DNA of 64,000 nt from JBBQAA01 sp038276395. Lineage in GTDB: Bacteria > Actinomycetota > Thermoleophilia > Solirubrobacterales > Solirubrobacteraceae. Positions 53,416 to 61,472 of this stretch are shown piece by piece; positions within the stretch are counted from its first letter, which is position 1, and every line of letters starts with the position of its first letter. The DNA lies in contig JBBQAA010000002.1 in the NCBI GenBank assembly GCA_038276395.1, positions 12,558 to 76,557 on the forward strand, given 5' to 3'. The position numbers and the translations under genes were made by a program. The notes beneath the pieces are model-generated. The model saw only the letters and a program-made list of their open reading frames with translations, ran no database searches and had not been told where the DNA came from.

Positions 53416-54312
53416 ATGGCAGAGATCAAGCAGGTGGGCGTCGTCGGCAGCGGCCTCATGGGCCACGGGATCGCCCAGGTGGCGGCGCAGGCGGGTTATG
53501 AGGTCGTCGTGCGGGAGCTCGACCAGGAGACGATGGACAAGGGCCTCGGCCGTATCGAGAAGCAGCTCGCGCGCGCGGTCGAGAAGGGCAAGAGCACGCA
53601 GGAGGACGCCGACGCCGTCCGCGGCCGCATCACGGGGACGCTCGACTACGGTGACCTCGCTGACTGCGACCTCGTGCTCGAGGCGATGACGGAGAGCCTC
53701 GAGGAGAAGCTCGCCATGTGGCGGGAGGTCGATCCGATCGTGAAGGAGGGCGCGATCTTCGCCTCCAACACCTCCTCGCTGCCGGTGATCGCCCAGGCCG
53801 CGGTGACGGGGCGCCCAGAGTCCTTCATCGGCCTGCACTTCTTCAATCCCGCCCAGGTCATGAAGCTGCTCGAGGTCGTGCGCTGCGTGACCTCCTCCGA
53901 CGACGCCGTCGCGGCCGGGGTCGCCTGGGGTGAGTCCCTCGGCAAGCTCACGGTCGAGACCAAGGACAAGGCCGGCTTCATCGTCAACCGCCTGCTCGTC
54001 CCCTACCTGCTCGACGGGATGCGCGCCTACGAGGAGGGCGTCGGCTCGATCGAGGAGATCGACGACGCCATGAAAGCGGGTGCCGGGCACCCGATGGGCC
54101 CGCTCACGCTGTCCGACTTCGTCGGGCTCGACACGATGGGCTCGATCTGCGACGTGCTCTTCGAGGAGTTCCGCGAGCGCCGCTTCGCCCGGCCGCCGAT
54201 CCTCCGCAAGATGCTCATGGCCGGCTGGTACGGCAAGAAGTCCGGGATGGGCTTCTACGACTACTCGGGGGAGCAGCCCGTGCCGAACCCGGGCGTGGTC
54301 GGCCAGCGGTGA
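53416..54312 (+). CDS. 3-hydroxybutyryl-CoA dehydrogenase
   Basis: A 298-residue NAD(P)-dependent 3-hydroxyacyl-CoA dehydrogenase of the short single-chain Hbd type: VGVVGSGLMGHGIAQVAAQAG cofactor fold, SNTSSLPV, GLHFFNPAQVMKLLEVV with the catalytic His, and KAGFIVNRLLVPY. It interconverts acetoacetyl-CoA and 3-hydroxybutyryl-CoA, the entry to crotonyl-CoA for the ccr enzyme at 26 kb or part of fatty-acid breakdown. ATG 53416; its stop overlaps the next gene. Confidence 0.92.
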   Translation: MAEIKQVGVVGSGLMGHGIAQVAAQAGYEVVVRELDQETMDKGLGRIEKQLARAVEKGKSTQEDADAVRGRITGTLDYGDLADCDLVLEAMTESLEEKLAMWREVDPIVKEGAIFASNTSSLPVIAQAAVTGRPESFIGLHFFNPAQVMKLLEVVRCVTSSDDAVAAGVAWGESLGKLTVETKDKAGFIVNRLLVPYLLDGMRAYEEGVGSIEEIDDAMKAGAGHPMGPLTLSDFVGLDTMGSICDVLFEEFRERRFARPPILRKMLMAGWYGKKSGMGFYDYSGEQPVPNPGVVGQR

Positions 54313-55325
54313 GCGGGGCGCTCACGCCGGCGCCGCACTGGGGCCCGCTGCTCGCGGCCGGAGGGGTGGTGCTGGCCGTGGCGATCGCTCTCGTCAACGT
54401 GCGCATGAGCGGGGTCTGGGGGCACGGCGGCTTCTTCGTCCTCGACGCCCTCGCGGCCGCCTTCCTGCTCGGGCTCGGCCTGCGGGCCGAGCCCGAGTGG
54501 CGGGAGGAGCCCCAGGCGCGAGCGGGCGTGACCGGCACGGAGCCGCGGGCCGCCGTCCGTCGCTCCCGCCCGTACATCGGCGTGCTGCTGCTCGGCGGGT
54601 ACCTCGTGGGGGCGCTGGCCCTCGGCCGCCTCGCTGAGCTCCTGGGGGCCGATTCCGCCGGCTCGCCCGGCGCCCTCGCGTGGGTCTCCGCGGTCCTGGC
54701 GGCGGCGAGCGGCGCGCTCTGGCGGGGGCACGCGCAGCCGGTCTTCGTCCTCATCGCCGCGCTCGCCGCCGGTGTCGCCGTGCTCGCCTTCGTGCGCTGG
54801 GTCATCCATCCTCGGGGCGCCGGGGACTACCGCGTCGCCCTCCTCCTGCTCATCCTGACCTTCGCCGCGCTGCACGCCCGCGCTCGTGAACGGCGGCGGC
54901 GCGAGGGAGTCCTGCTCGTCGACGCGGCCGGGGTCACGGCCCTGGCGCTGGGGGCGCTCGGCGCCGCCCCGCTGATCGTCGTCAGCCTGATCGGTCCGCT
55001 GAGCGCGGGCTCCGGGGGCCCGAACGGACCCACCGGATGGGCGCTCGTCCTGCTCGTCACGGGCTGCCTGCTCGTCGCCTTCGCGGCCATCGAGCGAGAG
55101 CCCGGCCCCGGCTTCCTCGGCGCGGCGACCCTGGCCATCTTCGCCGGCGAGGCCGGCGTCGCCGGCTTCACGAGCGCCTCGCTCCTCGGCTGGCCGCTCG
55201 TGCTGCTGGTCCTCGCCGTCGTCGTCCTCGGCGCCGGGCTGCGCCCGAGCCGCGCGCTCCCGCCTGAGCCGGGCGGGCCGGGCGGCGCGACGGTCCCGCT
55301 ACGCGGCGGGGAGCCGAGCGCGTGA
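54309..55325 (+). CDS. Polytopic membrane protein of unknown function
   Basis: A 338-residue protein with about nine or ten hydrophobic segments in pairs, short arginine-rich cytoplasmic loops (HARARERRRREG) and a proline/glycine-rich C-terminal tail. No transporter motif is recognised. It is coupled on both sides by four-base overlaps (GTGA) to the dehydrogenase and to the carboxylase beta subunit, so it is expressed with acyl-CoA metabolism genes. Confidence 0.75.
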   Translation: MSGALTPAPHWGPLLAAGGVVLAVAIALVNVRMSGVWGHGGFFVLDALAAAFLLGLGLRAEPEWREEPQARAGVTGTEPRAAVRRSRPYIGVLLLGGYLVGALALGRLAELLGADSAGSPGALAWVSAVLAAASGALWRGHAQPVFVLIAALAAGVAVLAFVRWVIHPRGAGDYRVALLLLILTFAALHARARERRRREGVLLVDAAGVTALALGALGAAPLIVVSLIGPLSAGSGGPNGPTGWALVLLVTGCLLVAFAAIEREPGPGFLGAATLAIFAGEAGVAGFTSASLLGWPLVLLVLAVVVLGAGLRPSRALPPEPGGPGGATVPLRGGEPSA

Positions 55326-56842
55326 CCGAGCTCGACCCCGCGCTCGAGCGCGCCTACGCGGGCGGCCCTGAGCGCCACCACGAGAAGTCCCGCGAGCAGG
55401 GCAAGCTCCCCGTCCGCGAGCGCGTCGCGCGCCTCATCGACCCCGATTCCTTCACCGAGGACGCCCTGCTCGCCAACTGGGAGGGCGACGGGCTCGGGGC
55501 CGACGGGGTCGTCACCGGCACGGGCACGATCGACGGGCGCCCGGTCGCGCTCATGGCCAACGACCCGACCGTCAAGGCCGGCTCCTGGGGACCGAAGACG
55601 GTGGAGAAGATCCTCCGCATCCAGGAGCGCGCGCTCGAGCGCCGCGTGCCCATGGTCTACCTCGTCGACTCGGCGGGCGCGCGCATCACCGAGCAGGTGC
55701 AGATGTTCCCCGGCCGCCGCCACGCCGGGCGGATCTTCTTCAACGAGGTGAGGCTCTCGGGCGTCGTGCCCCAGGTCTGCGTGCTCTTCGGCCCGAGCGC
55801 GGCGGGGGGCGCCTACATCCCCGCCTTCTGCGACGTCGTCATCATGCGCGAGGGCAACGCGTCGATGTACCTCGGCTCGCCGCGGATGGCGGAGATGGTC
55901 ATCGGCGAGCGGGTCACGCTCGAGGAGATGGGGGGGACGAAGCTCCACACCCAGCACTCGGGCTCGGGCCACTTCGCCGTGGCCACGGACGAGGAGGGGA
56001 TCGACCTCGCCAAGCGCTATCTGTCCTACTTCCCCGTCAACTGGGAGGAGGCCCCGCCGGTGGCGCCTCCGGCCCCGCCCGCCTCCGCGGTGGCGATCCG
56101 CGACCTCATCCCGGCCGACGAGAACAAGCCCTTCGACATCAGGGAGCTGCTCGCCTCGCTGCTCGACGCGGACTCCTTCCTCGAGGTCCACGCGAAGTGG
56201 GCGCGCGAGCTCGTCGTCGGCTACGGCCGGCTCGAGGGAAAGGTCGTCGGCGTCGTGGCCAACCAGCCGAAGTTCAAGGGTGGCGTCCTGTTCGTCGACT
56301 CGGCCGACAAGGCGGCGCGCTTCATCTGGACGTGCAACGCGTTCGGGATCCCGCTGCTCTTCCTCTCCGACGTGCCCGGCTTCATGATCGGCACGCAGGT
56401 CGAGCGCCAGGGGATGATCCGCCACGGCGCGAAGATGATCTCCGCCGTCTCCGAGGCCACCGTGCCGAAGCTCTGCGTCGTCGTGCGCAAGGCCTACGGG
56501 GCGGGCCTCTACGCGATGGCGGGGCCGGCCTTCGACCCCGACGCGACCCTGGCGCTCCCGAGCGCCTCGATCGCGGTCATGGGCCCGAGCGCCGCGGTCA
56601 ACGCCGTCTTCTACAACCAGCTCCAGGCCCTGCCCGAAGGGGAGGAGCGCGACGCCCGGCGCGACGAGCTGCGGGCCGAGTACGCGGAGGGCGTCGACAT
56701 CCTGCGCCTCGCCTCGGAGATGGTCGTCGACGCGGTCATCCAGCCCGAGGAGCTGCGGGCCGAGCTCGTGCGCCGCTTCGCCCACGCCGCGACGAAGACG
56801 CGGGAGTGGCCGGTGAAGCGCAACGCCGTCACGCCGGTCTGA
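55322..56842 (+). CDS. Acyl-CoA carboxylase beta (carboxyltransferase) subunit
   Basis: A 506-residue carboxyltransferase that moves CO2 from biotin to an acyl-CoA. N-terminal ERHHEKSREQGKLPVRERV, VDSAGARITEQVQMFPGRRHAGRIF, GPSAAGGAYIPAFCD, and the C-terminal DVPGFMIGTQVERQGMIRHGAKM with FYNQLQALPEGEE. The family covers propionyl-, methylcrotonyl- and acetyl-CoA; the FPGRRHAG segment leans towards the methylcrotonyl/geranyl side, and HMG-CoA lyase nearby fits. The biotinylated alpha subunit is not in the window. Confidence 0.9.
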   Translation: MTELDPALERAYAGGPERHHEKSREQGKLPVRERVARLIDPDSFTEDALLANWEGDGLGADGVVTGTGTIDGRPVALMANDPTVKAGSWGPKTVEKILRIQERALERRVPMVYLVDSAGARITEQVQMFPGRRHAGRIFFNEVRLSGVVPQVCVLFGPSAAGGAYIPAFCDVVIMREGNASMYLGSPRMAEMVIGERVTLEEMGGTKLHTQHSGSGHFAVATDEEGIDLAKRYLSYFPVNWEEAPPVAPPAPPASAVAIRDLIPADENKPFDIRELLASLLDADSFLEVHAKWARELVVGYGRLEGKVVGVVANQPKFKGGVLFVDSADKAARFIWTCNAFGIPLLFLSDVPGFMIGTQVERQGMIRHGAKMISAVSEATVPKLCVVVRKAYGAGLYAMAGPAFDPDATLALPSASIAVMGPSAAVNAVFYNQLQALPEGEERDARRDELRAEYAEGVDILRLASEMVVDAVIQPEELRAELVRRFAHAATKTREWPVKRNAVTPV

Positions 56843-56857
56843 GCGACGTCACGGTCG

Positions 56858-57511
56858 TCAGGCCGAGGTGATCTCCGAGTCGGGGATCGCGGTTCCGCGG
56901 CTCGTGTCGCCGGGCACGGCCTGGGCCACGAGGGCGGCGGCGCCCAGGACCGCGAGCGCCGGAAGGTAGGAGAGGGAGAGCAGGCCGATGACCGTGAGGG
57001 CGACGAGGGAGGTGATGCCCTGGGCGATGGTCGAGCGGCGCACGCCCAGCTCCCTCGTGCCGGGCGCGTCGGGCTCGGTCCAGGCGTGGACGAGCACGGG
57101 AAGAACGAGGCTGAAGCCGATGGATCCGGTCGCGAGAATCGCGAGGCCGCCGCTACTGAGGGCGTGCGCGGTCGCGGCGAGAACGATGACTGCGGGTTAC
57201 CCCGACGGTCGCAAGGATGCGGTACGAGATCCGGAACGCGCGGTCTCGCGCGAGAACCTCTCGCGCGTCGAGGTCGCGCTGCCGGAGGCTGATCCCCTTT
57301 AGACCCTCCCGCGCGCTCTGATGGAGGGTCGTGAGCATGCCTCCGGCGAGCACGCAGAGGTACACGCGAAAGGTGGAGCCATCGAACTCGGACGCCTCGG
57401 AGACGAGCCACGTCGCCGCGAGGGCGAGAAGCCCGAGGACAGGACCCGTCGGCTCGCGCGGTTGAGCGGCGGCGACTCGAGCTCTGGGGTCGGGTGGGTC
57501 TCGTCGGGCAT
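56858..57511 (-). CDS. Multi-helix membrane protein paired with XRE regulator, two frameshifts
   Basis: Starting at ATG 57511 directly after the XRE stop (TAGATG), a short hydrophilic head leads into GPVLGLLALAATWLVSE, FRVYLCVLAGGMLTTLHQ and FRISYRILATVG, then VIVLAATAHALSSGGLAI and SLVALTVIGLLSLSYLPAL. These parts are in three frames: shifts near 57450 and near 57195. Read together they make a typical four- to five-helix partner protein of XRE regulators of this kind. Function unknown. Confidence 0.6.
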
Positions 57512-57793
57512 CTACCTCTCGGCTCCTTCGGGGGAGGCGGTGCCGTACACCGCGGTGGACAGGGGCTGAAACGGTCGCGGTGAGAAGATCGCCTCGATCG
57601 GCAGGGCGAAGAAGTGGGCGATGCGGAAGGCGAGCGTGAGGCTCGGGCAGTAGTCCCCGCGTTCGAGGAATCCGACCGTCTGCGGGTTGACGCCGATCGC
57701 TCGTGCGAGATCCTGACGGGTCAACGCGCGCTCCGCGCGCAGTACCGGGAGGCGGTTGTGGATCTGTTCGCCGTTGTCTTTCTTGCCCGGCAC
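57512..57793 (-). CDS. XRE-family transcriptional regulator (YozG-like)
   Basis: A short helix-turn-helix regulator: NRLPVLRAERALTRQDLARAIGVNPQTVGFLERGDYCPSLTLAFRIAHFFALPIEAIF, here described as the whole of a small Cro/CI-like fold. GTG 57793 is preferred; a TTG at 57829 would add 12 residues. Palindromes overlap the start. Base composition is less GC-rich than around it, hinting at transfer. It controls, most likely, itself and the membrane protein that follows. Confidence 0.8.
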   Translation of the reverse strand: MPGKKDNGEQIHNRLPVLRAERALTRQDLARAIGVNPQTVGFLERGDYCPSLTLAFRIAHFFALPIEAIFSPRPFQPLSTAVYGTASPEGAER

Positions 57794-57832
57794 ATTGCAA
57801 ACAATATCAGGAACGTTATGGATCAGCAATGT
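57792..57832 (-). promoter_or_regulatory. Candidate XRE operator/promoter in AT-rich patch
   Basis: ACATTGC (57792-57798) and GCAATGT (57826-57832) are inverted 27 bases apart, and ATTGCAAACAAT (57794-57805) is itself a palindrome with a four-base centre. They overlap the XRE start and a TATTGT-like -10 sequence, as expected for autoregulation. Confidence 0.5.
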
Positions 57833-57881
57833 TCTGCGCGGGGTAGCGTTCGGCGCTGCCCCGCTGCGCTACGGATACGGC

Positions 57882-58646
57882 GTGGACGAGCTGCTCGAGA
57901 TCGCCCGCGCGGCCGCCCGGGTCGCCGGGGAGATCCTCCTCGCGCGCTTCGGCGGCCGGCAGGAGGCGCTGGCCACGAAGTCGAGCGCGACCGACCCGGT
58001 GGGGGAGGCCGATCTCGCCGCCGAGCGCGCGATCCGGGAGCTGCTGGCCGCCCGGCGGCCGGAGGACGCGATCCTCGGCGAGGAGGGCGGCGGCGAGCCC
58101 GGGACCTCGGGGCGGCGCTGGGTCGTCGACCCGCTCGACGGAACGGTCAACTACCTCTACGGGATCCCGCAGTGGTGCGTGAGCGTGGCCTGCGAGGATG
58201 CGGACGGCGCGCTGGCCGGTGTCGTCTTCGATCCCGTGCGCGGGGAGGAGTGGAGCGCCGAGCGCGGCGGCGGGCTCACCCTGAACGGGGCGGCCGTGAG
58301 CAGCGAGCGGGCGACGGCGCTCGCCGACGCGCTCATCGGCACGGGCTTCGGCTACGCGCCCGAGGTCCGCGCCGCCCAGGGGGAGATCGCTGCCCGCGTG
58401 CTGCCGCGCGTGCGGGACCTCCGCCGCGCGGGTTCGGCCGCGCTCGACCTCGCCTGGACCGCCGCCGGCCGGCTCGACGGCTACTACGAGCGCGGCGTGA
58501 AGCCCTGGGACGTCGGCGCCGGACGCCTGCTCTGCACCGGCGCCGGGCTCGCCGTCCGTTCGCTGCCCGCCGCGCCGCCGGAGGACGAGGGGCTGCTCGC
58601 CGCCCCGCCGGCGTGGGCGGACGAGCTGGCGGCGCTAGTCGGGTAG
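57882..58646 (+). CDS. Inositol monophosphatase-family phosphatase
   Basis: A 254-residue Mg2+-dependent phosphatase. Metal-binding blocks: ILGEEGGG, VVDPLDGTVNYLYGIP, and KPWDVGAGRLLC. N-terminal TDPVGEADLAAERAI is also typical. It could act on inositol-, histidinol- or fructose-phosphates; the context does not decide. GTG 57882. Its last 12 bases overlap the convergent npdG gene. Confidence 0.9.
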   Translation: MDELLEIARAAARVAGEILLARFGGRQEALATKSSATDPVGEADLAAERAIRELLAARRPEDAILGEEGGGEPGTSGRRWVVDPLDGTVNYLYGIPQWCVSVACEDADGALAGVVFDPVRGEEWSAERGGGLTLNGAAVSSERATALADALIGTGFGYAPEVRAAQGEIAARVLPRVRDLRRAGSAALDLAWTAAGRLDGYYERGVKPWDVGAGRLLCTGAGLAVRSLPAAPPEDEGLLAAPPAWADELAALVG

Positions 58647-59315
58647 CCCCACGATCCGGATCCCCGCCTTCGCCTTGTGGCGGATGTTCAACCCGATGAT
58701 GAGCGGCGTCAGCTGCTCGGTGTAGCGGCTCATCTCCAGGCGCCCGCAGTCCACGCAGCGCAGACCGGGGATGCGCTCGACGAGCGCCGCCGCCCGCTGC
58801 TTGTCCGCCTTGCGGTTCCCGCACAGGAGGACGTCCTCGGCCAGCTCGTGGTCGAGGTCCTCGAGCAGCGCGCCGCTCACGGTGTGGAGGCCGGAGACGA
58901 CGGCGACGCCGTCCGGCACGAGCTCCTGCGCCTGCTGGGCGGCCGAGCCCTGCCACACCCCGAGCGTGCGCACGGGCTTCCCGCCCACCGCCGCGGCCAG
59001 CGGGACGGTGGCGTCGAGGACGAGCTGCTCGGGCGCGAGCGCTTCGGCGATGCTCTGGATCGTCCCGGCTTGGGAGGCGAAGGGCACCGCGAGGACGACG
59101 ATGTCCGCCGCGCCCGCGGCCTCGGCGTTCTCCCGGCCGGCGAGCGCGGCGCCCCCGGCCTCGCCGCCGAGCGCCGCCGCGGCCCGCTCGGCGGCCTCGC
59201 CCGCCCGGCCCGCGTCCCGCGAGCCGATCGTCACGGGCACGCCCGCGCGGGCGAGCCGGAGCGCCAGGCCGTAGCCGAGCGCTCCCGTCCCTCCGATGAT
59301 CGCGACGCGCTCCAC
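58635..59315 (-). CDS. npdG: F420H2:NADP oxidoreductase (NpdG/Fno)
   Basis: A 226-residue reductase that exchanges hydride between F420 and NADP. VAIIGGTGALGYGLALRLA (NADP fold with GGTGxLG), VTIGSRD after strand 2, VVLAVPFASQAGTI, LDATVPLA, and SRYTEQLTPLIIGLN at the end are the family blocks. It completes the F420 theme: biosynthesis at 41.7-51.2 kb and the coupling to NADPH here. GTG 59315. Confidence 0.93.
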   Translation of the reverse strand: MERVAIIGGTGALGYGLALRLARAGVPVTIGSRDAGRAGEAAERAAAALGGEAGGAALAGRENAEAAGAADIVVLAVPFASQAGTIQSIAEALAPEQLVLDATVPLAAAVGGKPVRTLGVWQGSAAQQAQELVPDGVAVVSGLHTVSGALLEDLDHELAEDVLLCGNRKADKQRAAALVERIPGLRCVDCGRLEMSRYTEQLTPLIIGLNIRHKAKAGIRIVGLPD

Positions 59316-59322
59316 GCGCCGG

Positions 59323-59526
59323 CTACCGCGCGACGCGTCGCGGGTCGTCCGGCACGATCCTCAGGAGCGTTCGCCGCTCGCCCTCCGGCCGGTGGGGAGA
59401 GGAGCCCTCGCCGAGGTGGAGCTTGGCCGCCTGTTCCCCGGCGATGTCGTCCCTGGGCAGCCTCGCCACGTCGGCGAAGTCCTTGCCCTTCAGCAGCTCC
59501 TGCTCGCGCTCTCCGATCCCGGCCAT
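59323..59526 (-). CDS. F420-type PPOX split-barrel protein, middle section missing
   Basis: A 67-residue frame from ATG 59526. It starts EREQELLKGKDFADVARL, as F420-dependent PPOX oxidoreductases do (LLxGKNFAHVATL), then goes directly to GEQAAKLHLGEGSSPHRPEGERRTLLRIVPD, which matches the last about 40 residues of the same family. About 60-70 residues of the barrel are absent, so as written it cannot bind the cofactor. It lies seven bases upstream of npdG, in one operon. Confidence 0.55.
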   Translation of the reverse strand: MAGIGEREQELLKGKDFADVARLPRDDIAGEQAAKLHLGEGSSPHRPEGERRTLLRIVPDDPRRVAR

Positions 59527-59642
59527 TCCTCGCTCCCCGCTCGTTGGACGCGAGGGAAGGTACGCACCCGGACCCGCGAACCGGCGATCGCGGCGCGGCT
59601 TCGCGCGGTTCGCCCGCTTTGCGGTCGGGTAGGCCCCCGGGC

Positions 59643-60233
59643 ATGAGCGAGGAGACCGAGCAGGACACCGGGCAGGGGAAGGACGCCGAGCAGGAGCAGG
59701 CCACCGAGCGGGAGCAATACGAGGGCACCGAGCAGGACGAGTCCGGGTCGGGCGCGCGCGGCGGCGAGGAGGACGACGAGTCGGCCGAGGAGAAGGCCGA
59801 GGCCAAGGCCGACGCGCGCGAGAAGGCCCAGGAGCGCGTCAAGGAGCTCGAGGACGACCCGCCCAAGGACCTCGAGGACTGGCCGGACGACGAGGCCAAG
59901 TACATCACCTTCGGTGGCGGCGAGGGCGACCACGGCTACGAGGAGGGACCCGAGCGGAAGCTCGGCCCGAGCGAGGTGCGCCATCACGAGGACGGCACCA
60001 TCACCGTCGCCGGCGAAGAGGTCGACGACCCCGACGAATACAAGGGCGAGCCCATCCCCGGCGGCCCGACCGACCCGAACGCCCCCGACGGCCCGGAGAA
60101 GAAGCTCCGCGAGAAGAAGAAGGACACCGGCGACGGCTCGGAGGACGACGACGCCGCGCAGGAGGACGGAGACTCCGGCTCCAAGGACGGACCGCGCGCC
60201 GAGCGCGGCTCCTCCGGGGAGGACCGCTCGTAG
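59643..60233 (+). CDS. Highly acidic, disordered hypothetical protein
   Basis: A 196-residue protein dominated by Glu, Asp, Gly and Lys. Two low-complexity acidic ends flank a more conserved middle (KYITFGGGEGDHGYEEGPERKLGPSEVRHHEDG). No signal peptide or membrane segment. The extreme charge suggests a flexible, possibly desiccation- or cation-related protein; this is a guess. ATG 59643. Confidence 0.7.
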   Translation: MSEETEQDTGQGKDAEQEQATEREQYEGTEQDESGSGARGGEEDDESAEEKAEAKADAREKAQERVKELEDDPPKDLEDWPDDEAKYITFGGGEGDHGYEEGPERKLGPSEVRHHEDGTITVAGEEVDDPDEYKGEPIPGGPTDPNAPDGPEKKLREKKKDTGDGSEDDDAAQEDGDSGSKDGPRAERGSSGEDRS

Positions 60234-60266
60234 GGGGCGGTCCTCGGCCCCTCGAGGGCCGCGTGA

Positions 60267-60350
60267 TGCGGCGGGCGGGACTCGAACCCGCAAGCCCTTG
60301 CGGACAACGGCTTTTGAGGCCGTCGCGTTTACCGGTTTCGCCACCGCCGC
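60267..60350 (-). tRNA. tRNA-Leu (CAA)
   Basis: An 84-base class II tRNA read on the minus strand: acceptor GCGGCGG pairs with CCGCCGC, anticodon stem ACGGC/GCCGT around loop CTCAAAA giving anticodon CAA (codon UUG), a long variable arm, and T-arm GGGTTCGAGTCCC. CCA is not encoded. Confidence 0.95.
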
Positions 60351-60384
60351 CGGTGGTGTGCGTGGGCCGAGGCTAGACGACCCG

Positions 60385-60969
60385 CTACGCGGTCGCGGTC
60401 CGGGGCTTGCCGCGCCCCTCGCCATCGCCGCCGTGCTCGCGGATGCGGCGCTGCTGCTCGTCGCGGGGGATCTCCTCCTCCACGTGCCAGTCCTGGAGGA
60501 AGGCCTGCATGGAGAACGCGATGAGGAGCACCTGCACGGGGATGATGAGCAGCGTGATCAGGCCGAGCACGTTGGCGGTCAACCCCGTCCCGCCGAACAG
60601 CATGTGGGGCGTGGCGAAGCCGGTCTTGTCCCGCGCGAACCACTCGGGCCCGGCCACGGCGGCGAAGATACCGAGCACGATTGCCAGGGCCGCGGCCAGT
60701 GGCAGCACGCCGCGGTTCCAGCGCAGGATGTAGAAGGCCATGATGAGGTAGACGAGGATGTAGCCGATGAGCACGATCTGCGCGCCGATGAGCTTGTCCC
60801 ACCCGCCGATGCCGACGATGACCATGAGCGCCGTGGAGACGAGCAGCAGCAGCACGACGACGGCCTTGGAGGCCTTGGTCGACGACTTGCGGCGGTTCGG
60901 TCGGTCGAGGACGTAGTCTCGCTCCTCGGCCTCGCGCTGCCTGCGCGCTGCACGCTCTCCACCGGGCAT
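60385..60969 (-). CDS. Membrane protein of unknown function
   Basis: A 194-residue protein: a basic N terminus (ERAARRQREAEERDYVLDRPNRRK), four hydrophobic helices (AVVVLLLLVSTALMVIVGIGG, IVLIGYILVYLIMAFYIL, PLAAALAIVLGIFAAVAG, ANVLGLITLLIIPVQVLL) and a charged tail. It resembles small actinobacterial membrane proteins without known role. It sits between two tRNA-Leu genes. Confidence 0.75.
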   Translation of the reverse strand: MPGGERAARRQREAEERDYVLDRPNRRKSSTKASKAVVVLLLLVSTALMVIVGIGGWDKLIGAQIVLIGYILVYLIMAFYILRWNRGVLPLAAALAIVLGIFAAVAGPEWFARDKTGFATPHMLFGGTGLTANVLGLITLLIIPVQVLLIAFSMQAFLQDWHVEEEIPRDEQQRRIREHGGDGEGRGKPRTATA

Positions 60970-61028
60970 GCCGGAAAAGTACCCTGTCCGGCGGTCGCGT
61001 GCGCCGCCCCCGCGGCGCGGCGAGGCCC

Positions 61029-61110
61029 GCGGGCGTGGCGGAACTGGTAGACGCGCGAGGTTTAGGTCCTCGTGGCGAGAGCCGTGGGGGTTCGAGTCCC
61101 TCCGCCCGCA
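61029..61110 (+). tRNA. tRNA-Leu (UAG)
   Basis: An 82-base class II tRNA: acceptor GCGGGCG with CGCCCGC, anticodon stem CGAGG/CCTCG around TTTAGGT giving anticodon UAG (codon CUA), variable arm, T-arm GGGGTTCGAGTCCC. CCA not encoded. Confidence 0.95.
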
Positions 61111-61313
61111 TTGGATGGTTGATTCCGTGGCCGGCGGCGCGAGACCGGCCGAGGGCCTCGGGGTCGGCGGACCACTCCAGGTCCGAAGTTGCGAGTCTCC
61201 CCGCAGCGCGAGACCGTGGGCGCCGGAGATGCCCGTCTGCGCCTCGATCTCGCATCGGTCAGGCCGCGGCCAAGAGCTCCGCGGACGGCAGCCATGTCAG
61301 CTCGCGATCGCAC

Positions 61314-61325
61314 GAACATACGTTC
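61314..61325. promoter_or_regulatory. LexA (SOS) box, GAACATACGTTC
   Basis: An exact match to the actinobacterial/Bacillus-type LexA box GAAC-N4-GTTC, followed at once by a TATATG -10-like sequence; tRNA-Trp begins 37 bases downstream. No DNA-repair gene is seen on either side, so its target is unclear. Confidence 0.55.
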
Positions 61326-61362
61326 TTATATGCTCCGGACGTCATGTAGAGTCCGGGGTTGA

Positions 61363-61435
61363 GGGGGAGTGATCTAATTGGTTATGAGCGCGGTCTCCAA
61401 AACCGTGAATTCGGGTTCGAGTCCCGGCTCCCCCG
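61363..61435 (+). tRNA. tRNA-Trp (CCA)
   Basis: A 73-base tRNA: acceptor GGGGGAG with CTCCCCC, anticodon stem GCGGT/ACCGT around CTCCAAA giving anticodon CCA, T-arm CGGGTTCGAGTCCCG. Encoded discriminator G; no CCA. Confidence 0.93.
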
Positions 61436-61472
61436 CTCCGCAACCGCACGGGATTCCCCACAGAGGGAGCTA

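Noticed and set aside
54827..56785. A 652-codon minus-strand frame
   Set aside because: Antisense to the acyl-CoA carboxylase beta gene; typical GC-rich shadow rich in Asp, Arg and His.
60329..61255. Minus-strand frame crossing tRNA-Leu(UAG) with RAEGLEPPRLSPRG-type sequence
   Set aside because: This is the well-known translation artefact of a tRNA-Leu gene, not a protein.
61111..61362. A coding gene between tRNA-Leu and tRNA-Trp controlled by the SOS box
   Set aside because: Frames on both strands were read from plausible starts; none gives a recognisable or convincingly protein-like sequence.
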